The position numbers and the translations under genes were made by a program. 10,314 nucleotides of DNA, from positions 1 through 10,314 of the forward strand of contig JAAXGF010000343.1 of the NCBI GenBank assembly GCA_012267605.1, given 5' to 3'. The DNA comes from Alphaproteobacteria bacterium (lineage in GTDB: Bacteria; Pseudomonadota; Alphaproteobacteria; JAAXGF01). Each line of letters starts with the position of its first letter. Position 1 is the stretch's first letter. The notes under the pieces are model-generated. The model was given only the letters and a program-made list of their open reading frames with translations. It had not been told where the DNA came from and made no database searches. Positions 1 through 6,054 of this stretch are shown piece after piece.

Positions 1-18
1 CGAGTTGCGGAAGTCGGG

Positions 19-780
19 TTAGTTGCTGCCAAATAGGCGCGACCAGAAGCCTGGTTTTGGGGGATTCTCGGTCTGAAAGTCAAAGTTCGGGTTGTAGATC
101 GGCGGTGGGGTGATGGTTTCGCCGTTGACCGGCTCCATTGTCTCCGCCGCTGGCGAGCCAACGTTACCGTTGCCTACGCCGCTGGGTTTGGCCGCCGCCG
201 CTTCCTGGCGCGATTTCAGGCGAACGATGAGGTCGGCTAGCATCTCGAGTCTGCGGTCCGTGGCGTGGTTGGGATCCTGGCCGTCGTTTGCCTCCGCCCC
301 TTGCACTTCCCGCATGCGATGCAAGATGAATCCTAGGGACTGCGCCAGCAAATCAAGCTGTGTCTCGGTTTTTTTGGCGTTTTCGACCAGACATTCGGCG
401 AACTCGACGATCTTCTTGTCACGGTCGTCCTGGGAATGGATGTGCCGGGCGATGGCGGCGATATCATTCGCAGAACTTTGTTCGGTGCCGATACGCTCCG
501 CCACGGCGCTTAATTTTTCTGCCGCCTCGCGGCTCCGATCGACTTGCGCCTGAAGGTCTCGCGCCGCTCTGTCCAATGCGCTTGGGGTTACGCCGGCAGC
601 CACACCGGGGGTGGCTTCTGCCCTAGGTGAATCGCCCAGCTCCGCGTTGGCTGTCTCAGTGATTGCGTGAGTGACCCATTCGCCAAGATACATGCGTTGT
701 CGCCCGGCGGCTTTTGCCGCCAGCGCTCGCGCCTCTTGACCGACGCCTCGAACCGACCAAGGTGATACCGGCTTTCGCAT
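19..780 (-). CDS. PodJ-head coiled-coil protein, hypothetical
   Basis: This is a 253-residue protein of unknown function. Residues 4-42 (around SPWSVRGVGQEARALAAKAA and LGEWVTHAI) match by eye the N-terminal head shared by PodJ polar organisers and the SEL1-repeat 'PodJL-like' proteins of alphaproteobacteria, with a positive helix followed by an LGEW motif. Residues 67-160 look like a charged, Ala-rich, probably coiled-coil helix. A second short helix spans about 171-197, a Gly/Pro-rich linker runs to about 242, and the protein ends in an aromatic, amphipathic FWSRLFG tail (245-251). I see no signal peptide, membrane segment or SEL1 repeats, so it is far shorter than true PodJ and probably cytoplasmic. 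The frame is open back to an ATG at 804, but the ATG at 780 is preferred because GGAGG lies 7 nt before it. It follows maeB in the same direction but has its own promoter. A structural or localisation role is inference from the head motif only. Confidence 0.75.
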   Translation of the reverse strand: MRKPVSPWSVRGVGQEARALAAKAAGRQRMYLGEWVTHAITETANAELGDSPRAEATPGVAAGVTPSALDRAARDLQAQVDRSREAAEKLSAVAERIGTEQSSANDIAAIARHIHSQDDRDKKIVEFAECLVENAKKTETQLDLLAQSLGFILHRMREVQGAEANDGQDPNHATDRRLEMLADLIVRLKSRQEAAAAKPSGVGNGNVGSPAAETMEPVNGETITPPPIYNPNFDFQTENPPKPGFWSRLFGSN

Positions 781-787
781 GCCCTTC

Positions 788-792
788 CCTCC
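788..792 (-). promoter_or_regulatory. Ribosome binding site that fixes the start of the PodJ-head gene
   Basis: GGAGG on the minus strand ends 7 nt before the ATG at 780. The alternative ATG at 804, 24 nt upstream in frame, would place this Shine-Dalgarno inside the coding region and has no comparable site of its own. Of the chromosomal start sites in the window this is the strongest ribosome binding site. Confidence 0.7.
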
Positions 793-833
793 GATGCGAA
801 GCATAACGTGTAAGACACCTGTCGCACGGTTCT

Positions 834-861
834 AATATACGCAAACTATGTGTGATTTCAA
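834..861 (-). promoter_or_regulatory. Sigma70-type promoter for the PodJ-head gene
   Basis: Reading the minus strand, TTGAAA (861-856) and TATATT (839-834) are separated by 16 nt and match the -35 and -10 consensus at 5 of 6 positions each if TTGACA and TATAAT are used. Transcription would start near 827, giving a leader of about 47 nt to the ATG at 780. The site is in the 129-bp gap after the maeB stop, so the gene can be expressed independently of maeB. An 11-bp inverted repeat, GTTTG-A-CAAAC (864-874), lies 2 bp upstream of the -35 box and could be an operator, but this is only a pattern. Confidence 0.5.
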
Positions 862-909
862 ATGTTTGACAAACTGATGAACGACTGCTGCCCAGCTCGG
901 GCGCTGTCT

Positions 910-3171
910 TCAGCGACCGGCGTCAACAGCCGCGAAGCCCGAAAGGTTCAGGATGTCAGACACAGTTGCGCCCAATTGGAGAATCTGCACTGGTTTCTCC
1001 AAGCCGACGACGAGCGGCCCGATGACCGTTCCACCGCCCAGCTTGTTGACCAACTGAGAGGTGATATTTGCGGCATGCAAATCCGGCATGATGAGTACGT
1101 TCGCCGGTCCGGACAGTCGGCAAAATGGGTATAGACGCATGAGTTCAGGATCTAAGGCCACGTCCGCCGACATCTCGCCGTCGAATTCGAAGTCGACCTC
1201 CCGCTGGTCGAGAATGTCGACCGCGGCACGCACGCCCTCGGCCGTCGGGTCACCAGCCGGGTTTCCAAAAGTCGAATAAGATAACATCGCGACCCGGGGT
1301 TCGTGGCCGAGGGCCCGGGCCTGACCCGCGGCTTGGACTGCGACATCCGCCAACGCCTCGGGCGACGGCCGTTGGTGGATGATGCTGTCGGCGACGAACA
1401 CGGTTTTACCCCGGGTGATGATCAGGGTGAGTCCGAAGACACGCTGTCCGGCCGGCGGCTCCAGCACCCGGGAGACGCGGTCGAGCGATGCCCAGTAGCT
1501 GCGTGTCAACCCGGTGACCATGGCGTCGGCATCGCCCAAACCGACCATGCAAGCGGCAAAGACATTACGGTCCAAATTGATCATTCGTTTACAGTCGCGC
1601 AGCAGGTCGCCTTTGCGCTGGCGACGCTCGTAGAGGTAATCGACGTAACGCTGGGTATCCTCGCTGGTCTCGGCGTTTCGCACCTCGAGTGGCTGTACCG
1701 AGCCGAGCCCAACCGAACTCATGACCTCGCTGACGTGTTCCTCGCGGCCAACCAATACAGGGGTGCCATAGCCGTTCGCGCGCCATAGGGCGGCGGCACG
1801 AATGATCTTCTCCTCCTCTCCCTCGGCGAACACGATGCGCATCGGGTTGGCCCGCACCCGCTCGAAGATCAACTGCAAACTCGACGCCGTGGGGTCGAGC
1901 CGGGCGCTGAGCTCGTTGCGGTAGGCGTCCATATCGATGATCGGCCGCTTGGCGACGCCCGAGTCCATCGCCGCCTGGGCCACCGCTGGCGCTACCCGCG
2001 AGATCATGCGTCCGTCGAACGGTTTAGCGATGATGTAGTTGCGCCCGTACTGGAGCCTGCTCTCAGCGTAGGCGGCGGCGACCTCGTCGGGCACGTCCTC
2101 GCGCGCCAGCGCAGCGATCGCTTTGGCGGCTGCCACCTTCATGTCTTCGTTGATCGTCGTCGCCTGCACGTCCAAGGCCCCGCGAAATATGTAGGGAAAG
2201 CCCAACACGTTGTTGACCTGATTGGGATAATCCGAGCGGCCCGTGGCGATGATGGCGTCATCGCGCACCTGCTGGATTTTCTCGGGTGTAATTTCGGGGT
2301 CCGGGTTTGCCATGGCGAAAACCAACGGATTCTCTGCCATCGAAGCGACCATGTCCTGGCTGACGGTGTCTTTCGCCGATAGACCGAGAAACACATCGGC
2401 GCCATCCATCGCTTCCTCGAGCGTGCGCTTGTCGGTGGCCACGGCATGGGCGGATTTCCATTGATTCATCGCCTCCTCGCGGCCCTGATAGATGACTCCT
2501 TTGGAATCGCAGAGCAGGGCGTGGTCATGCCGCACGCCGAGAATTTTTATCAATTCTAGGCAGGCGATCCCGGCGGCGCCGGCGCCGCTCACCACGACCC
2601 GGGTACGCGCAAAATCACGGCCGGTCAGCTCCAGACCGTTGATCAGCCCGGCGGCGGCAATGATGGCGGTGCCATGTTGGTCGTCGTGGAACACCGGAAT
2701 GTCGAGGAGTTCGCGCAAGCGCTGTTCGATGATGAAACACTCCGGGGCCTTGATGTCCTCAAGATTAATGCCGCCGAAGCTCTTGCCGAGAAAGCGGATG
2801 CAATTGATGAAGTCGTCGACGTCCTCGGTATCGACCTCGATATCGATGCCGTCGACGTCGGCGAAGCGCTTGAATAGGACGGATTTGCCCTCCATCACCG
2901 GCTTCGAAGCAAGTGCACCGAGGTTTCCCAAGCCCAGGACTGCAGTTCCGTTGGACACCACGGCCACGAGGTTGCCCTTTGCGGTGTAATCGTAAGCGAG
3001 TGCCGGATTTTCGGCGATCGCTAAGCACGGCGCAGCTACGCCCGGCGAATACGCCAGGCTGAGATCGCGCTGATTGGTCAGCGGTTTGGTCGGCAGAATC
3101 GACAGCTTACCTGGTCGCCCGCGCGCATGGAAGCGCAGCGCTTCCTTGTCCGTTAGATCGTCCTTGCCCAT
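910..3171 (-). CDS. maeB: NADP-dependent malic enzyme with phosphotransacetylase-like C-terminal domain (MaeB type)
   Basis: This protein (753 residues from the ATG at 3171) oxidatively decarboxylates malate to pyruvate and CO2 with NAD(P) in the cytosol, linking the TCA cycle to pyruvate and acetyl-CoA. The malic domain (about 1-420) has the family tyrosine in SLAYSPGVA (Y41), the lysine in KPVMEGKSVLFKRF (K96), metal-binding NLEDIKAPECF (E138, D139) and FHDDQHGTA (D163, D164), and the nucleotide-binding GAGAAG (196-201). The C-terminal third (about 421-753) is a phosphotransacetylase-like domain with GDADAMVTG, AMLSYSTFGNP and a GPANVLIMPDLHAANI stretch. In this family that domain is known to be regulatory, binding acetyl-CoA, rather than a working transacetylase. 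Length is normal for the fusion. The frame opens at a TTG at 3186, but the ATG at 3171 fits the usual N terminus better; neither has a strong ribosome binding site. Cofactor preference (NAD or NADP) is not settled by eye. Confidence 0.95.
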   Translation of the reverse strand: MGKDDLTDKEALRFHARGRPGKLSILPTKPLTNQRDLSLAYSPGVAAPCLAIAENPALAYDYTAKGNLVAVVSNGTAVLGLGNLGALASKPVMEGKSVLFKRFADVDGIDIEVDTEDVDDFINCIRFLGKSFGGINLEDIKAPECFIIEQRLRELLDIPVFHDDQHGTAIIAAAGLINGLELTGRDFARTRVVVSGAGAAGIACLELIKILGVRHDHALLCDSKGVIYQGREEAMNQWKSAHAVATDKRTLEEAMDGADVFLGLSAKDTVSQDMVASMAENPLVFAMANPDPEITPEKIQQVRDDAIIATGRSDYPNQVNNVLGFPYIFRGALDVQATTINEDMKVAAAKAIAALAREDVPDEVAAAYAESRLQYGRNYIIAKPFDGRMISRVAPAVAQAAMDSGVAKRPIIDMDAYRNELSARLDPTASSLQLIFERVRANPMRIVFAEGEEEKIIRAAALWRANGYGTPVLVGREEHVSEVMSSVGLGSVQPLEVRNAETSEDTQRYVDYLYERRQRKGDLLRDCKRMINLDRNVFAACMVGLGDADAMVTGLTRSYWASLDRVSRVLEPPAGQRVFGLTLIITRGKTVFVADSIIHQRPSPEALADVAVQAAGQARALGHEPRVAMLSYSTFGNPAGDPTAEGVRAAVDILDQREVDFEFDGEMSADVALDPELMRLYPFCRLSGPANVLIMPDLHAANITSQLVNKLGGGTVIGPLVVGLEKPVQILQLGATVSDILNLSGFAAVDAGR

Positions 3172-3234
3172 CGCGCTAACTACCAATCCACTGCGTTGCT
3201 GTCCCAGCCGACCGAGGCGCCGGCGAGCGGCTAG

Positions 3235-3263
3235 ACTGTAAGGACTGGCGCCGGATAGGTCAA
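3235..3263 (-). promoter_or_regulatory. Probable maeB promoter
   Basis: On the minus strand TTGACC (3263-3258), a 17-nt spacer and TACAGT (3240-3235) make a sigma70-type promoter with 5 of 6 and 4 of 6 consensus matches. Transcription would begin near 3228 and leave a leader of about 57 nt before the maeB ATG at 3171. The sequence GGCGCCGG occurs in the spacer (3247-3254) and again 31 bp further downstream (3216-3223). Confidence 0.45.
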
Positions 3264-3268
3264 AGAGG

Positions 3269-3297
3269 TTGACGACACCCGGCCACCGTGGTGTTAG
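3269..3297 (+). promoter_or_regulatory. Possible mutS-glnD promoter
   Basis: TTGACG (3269-3274), a 17-nt spacer and TGTTAG (3292-3297) give a good -35 and a weak -10 (3 of 6). Transcription would begin near 3304, leaving a leader of about 96 nt before the mutS GTG. That leader contains a 10-bp palindrome, CGATTAATCG (3370-3379), about 20 bp before the start codon. The -35 box is only 5 bp from the opposing maeB -35 box. Confidence 0.35.
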
Positions 3298-3399
3298 CTT
3301 GCAAGTCGTACCGCCTGCAACGCACCGGCATTAGCTGTCGGTCGTTGGGGGTAGCGTTTCGCGCCGACTCGATTAATCGCGAGGCCAGACGCCGATCAA

Positions 3400-6045
3400 G
3401 TGGAAACTCAGGTGAACAAATCGAGCCAAAGCGAAGAGCGGGTCGGCACGACACCGGTCATGGCCCAGTATTTGCGCCTTAAGGAAGCCCATCCCGGAAG
3501 CCTGCTATTCTTTCAGATGGGTGACTTCTACGAGCTGTTCTTTGAAGATGCTGTGTGCGCTTCCCAGGCTCTGGATATCGCGCTCACCCGCCGCGGCAAA
3601 CACGACGGTCAAGATATTCCGATGTGTGGAGTTCCCATTCGTTCGGCCGACGCCTATCTGGCGCGGCTCACTCGAAAAGGCTTTAAGGTTGCCGTATGCA
3701 ACCAGTCCGAACGTCCTGAGGAAGCGCGCCGGCGCGGCACCAAGGCGGTTGTACGTCGCGACGTGGACCAGGTCGTAACCCAAGGCACCCTGACCGCGGA
3801 AAGCCTGCTGGACGGCCGTACTGCCAATTATCTCGCTGCCCTGGCCCACGCCGGCGGCGATCTGGCCCTGGGGTGGCTCGACGTGTCCACTGGCGAGTTC
3901 AACGTCGCGCCCTGCGACGGCGCCAGTCTCGAATCCCATCTCGCGCGGATCGGCCCGGGCGAGCTTCTGGTCCCCGAGCCAACCTTGCAAAATCCCGAAT
4001 TTTTCGATGTGTTTGGTGCTTGGAAATCGGCGCTAACGCCGCAACCAACAACGCTGTTCGAAAGTCAAGCCGGGAAACGCCGATTGAAGGAACTCTACGG
4101 CGTATCCGTGCTCGATGCCTTTGGCCAATTTGGTCGCGCCGAGCTGTCAGCTTGCGGTGCATTGGTAGCCTATGTCGAGCTCACGCAAAAGGGACGCCTA
4201 CCAAGGCTGGCACCCCCGCGCCTTTTGCGACCGGGATCGCGCTTTGCGATGGATGCTGCCACACTTCGCAATCTTGAACTCGTGGCCACACTTTCCGGCG
4301 AGCGGTCGGGAAGTCTGTTGGCGGTCATCGACCGAACGCTCACCAGTGCCGGCGCGCGTTTGCTCAGTGGCCGCCTTACCTCACCTCTCACCGATTCCCA
4401 GGCCATCAACCATCGGCTCGACACGGTGGACCACTTCGTAACCCGTAGCCGGTTGCGACAGGAGGTGCGTGAGGGATTGCAACGCTGCCCCGACGTTGCT
4501 CGGTCGCTCTCCCGGCTCACCTTGGGCCGTGGTGGGCCGCGAGATTTGGCGGCGCTGCGTGATGGGTTGACCCTCGCCGGTACGCTCCGCCGGGTCATGC
4601 GGGCACCGAGCCTGGCGCCGCCGAAGGAAACTGCTAGGCTCGTCGCCGAACTCGGCGAGCACGACCCGCTGGTTGAACGCTTGACGCGGGCTTTGAAACC
4701 AGACTTGCCGGTCTTGGCCCGAGACGGTGGCTTCATTGACGAAGGCTACAGTGCAGCACTAGACGAGTTGACGGCCCTGCGCGACGAGAGCCGGCGCCTG
4801 GTCATGGCGCTCGAAGCACGCTACCGCGAGGAAACTAACGTCCCAGCCCTAAAGGTGAAACATAACAACGTGTTAGGGTACTTCATCGAGGTCACGCCCA
4901 TCCACGCCGAGAAAATGGGCGAGCCCTTCATTCACCGACAAACTTTGGCCGGTGCAGTGCGCTACACCAGCGTCGAACTTGGCGAGCTAGAGGGCAAGAT
5001 TGCCAGCGCCGCGGAGCGCGCGCTACAACTGGAGATCAGACTCTTCGCCGACTTGGCCGGGGAGGTGGGCGCGCGGGCGGATGAGATCGACCGCGCCGCG
5101 CGGGCGTTGGCGCGCATCGACTGGGCCGCGGCGTTGGCGGAACTAGCGGTCGAAAAAAATTATTGCCGGCCTAGGGTTGATGAAAGTGTTTCCTTCGACA
5201 TTCGCGGTGGGCGTCATCCGGTGGTGGAGGCGGTGACCGACGCGGGGTTCGTGGCCAATGATTGCGATCTCGGCGCTCAACAGCGGCTATGGCTGATTAC
5301 GGGACCTAACATGGCGGGAAAAAGCACCTTTTTGAGGCAAAACGCGTTAATCGCCATCCTCGCCCAAATGGGGTCGTTCGTCCCAGCGAAGGAAGCGCAT
5401 ATCGGCGTCGTTGATCAGCTGTTCAGCCGGGTGGGCGCGGCGGACGACCTCGCGCGGGGGCGTTCGACCTTCTTGGTCGAAATGGTAGAAACCGCCGCTA
5501 TCCTCAATCAGGCGAGCGAGCGAGCACTGGTCATCCTCGACGAAATCGGCCGCGGTACTGCGACTTTCGATGGCCTCTCCATCGCTTGGGCCAGCCTCGA
5601 ACACGTACACGAGGTCAACCGTTGCCGCGCTTTGTTCGCCACCCATTACCACGAGCTTACGGCGCTTACCGCAACCTTGAGCGCGCTGTCCTGTCACAGC
5701 ATGCGGGTCAAGGAATGGCGCGACAAGGTGATATTTCAGTATGCCATCGACGCCGGCGCAGCGGATCGCTCCTACGGCATTTACGTCGCCCGTCTCGCGG
5801 GCTTGCCGAAGGCGGTCGTCGCCCGCGCGGAAGAGGTGCTCGCGACGCTGGAAAGCGGGCGTTCCGATGGCGCGCTTTCACGCCTCGCAGATGATCTGCC
5901 GCTGTTTCGCGCTGCGCCGACCGAAGCGCCGGCGCGAACCTCGGTCGTCGAGGAAGCGCTCGACAAAATTTTCCCCGATGAACTTTCACCGCGTAGCGCG
6001 CTCGAGGCTTTGTATCGTTTGAAATCCCTGCGCGAGGACACCTGA
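3400..6045 (+). CDS. mutS: DNA mismatch repair protein MutS
   Basis: MutS recognises base mismatches and small loops after replication, slides as an ATP-bound clamp and recruits MutL. The 881-residue length is normal. Domain I carries the mismatch-probing Phe-X-Glu motif in GDFYELF (F43, E45). The ATPase domain has the Walker A GPNMAGKST (635-643), STFLVEMVETA, the Walker B LVILDEIGRGTATFDG (D714, E715) and the FATHYHEL signature (746-753). The C terminus ends in the DELSPRSALEALYRLKSL tail expected of the family's dimerisation region. The start is uncertain: a GTG at 3400 is given, a GTG at 3412 has a weak GGA 7 nt before it, and neither has a clear Shine-Dalgarno; the ATG at 3460 is less likely. 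Three usually conserved domain I positions differ (R81 in GVPIR, N101 in VCNQ, Q128 in VTQGT), but all catalytic motifs are intact, so the protein is presumed active. It is followed by glnD after 9 bp. Confidence 0.96.
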   Translation: METQVNKSSQSEERVGTTPVMAQYLRLKEAHPGSLLFFQMGDFYELFFEDAVCASQALDIALTRRGKHDGQDIPMCGVPIRSADAYLARLTRKGFKVAVCNQSERPEEARRRGTKAVVRRDVDQVVTQGTLTAESLLDGRTANYLAALAHAGGDLALGWLDVSTGEFNVAPCDGASLESHLARIGPGELLVPEPTLQNPEFFDVFGAWKSALTPQPTTLFESQAGKRRLKELYGVSVLDAFGQFGRAELSACGALVAYVELTQKGRLPRLAPPRLLRPGSRFAMDAATLRNLELVATLSGERSGSLLAVIDRTLTSAGARLLSGRLTSPLTDSQAINHRLDTVDHFVTRSRLRQEVREGLQRCPDVARSLSRLTLGRGGPRDLAALRDGLTLAGTLRRVMRAPSLAPPKETARLVAELGEHDPLVERLTRALKPDLPVLARDGGFIDEGYSAALDELTALRDESRRLVMALEARYREETNVPALKVKHNNVLGYFIEVTPIHAEKMGEPFIHRQTLAGAVRYTSVELGELEGKIASAAERALQLEIRLFADLAGEVGARADEIDRAARALARIDWAAALAELAVEKNYCRPRVDESVSFDIRGGRHPVVEAVTDAGFVANDCDLGAQQRLWLITGPNMAGKSTFLRQNALIAILAQMGSFVPAKEAHIGVVDQLFSRVGAADDLARGRSTFLVEMVETAAILNQASERALVILDEIGRGTATFDGLSIAWASLEHVHEVNRCRALFATHYHELTALTATLSALSCHSMRVKEWRDKVIFQYAIDAGAADRSYGIYVARLAGLPKAVVARAEEVLATLESGRSDGALSRLADDLPLFRAAPTEAPARTSVVEEALDKIFPDELSPRSALEALYRLKSLREDT

Positions 6046-6054
6046 GAAACCGCC

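Noticed and set aside
780..804. Start of the PodJ-head gene at the ATG at 804
   Set aside because: The ATG at 780 has GGAGG 7 nt upstream and the family motif begins right after it, so the longer form is unlikely.
890..902. GCCC-AGCTC-GGGC hairpin just after the maeB stop as a terminator
   Set aside because: The stem has only 4 bp and no T-run follows on the minus strand, so it does not meet terminator criteria.
862..1134. 90-residue plus-strand frame starting in the gap after maeB
   Set aside because: Nearly all of it is antisense to the maeB 3' end, and no Shine-Dalgarno precedes the ATG at 862.
1303..1788. 161-residue plus-strand frame within maeB
   Set aside because: Runs through the phosphotransacetylase-like domain of maeB on the opposite strand; explained by GC-rich codon bias.
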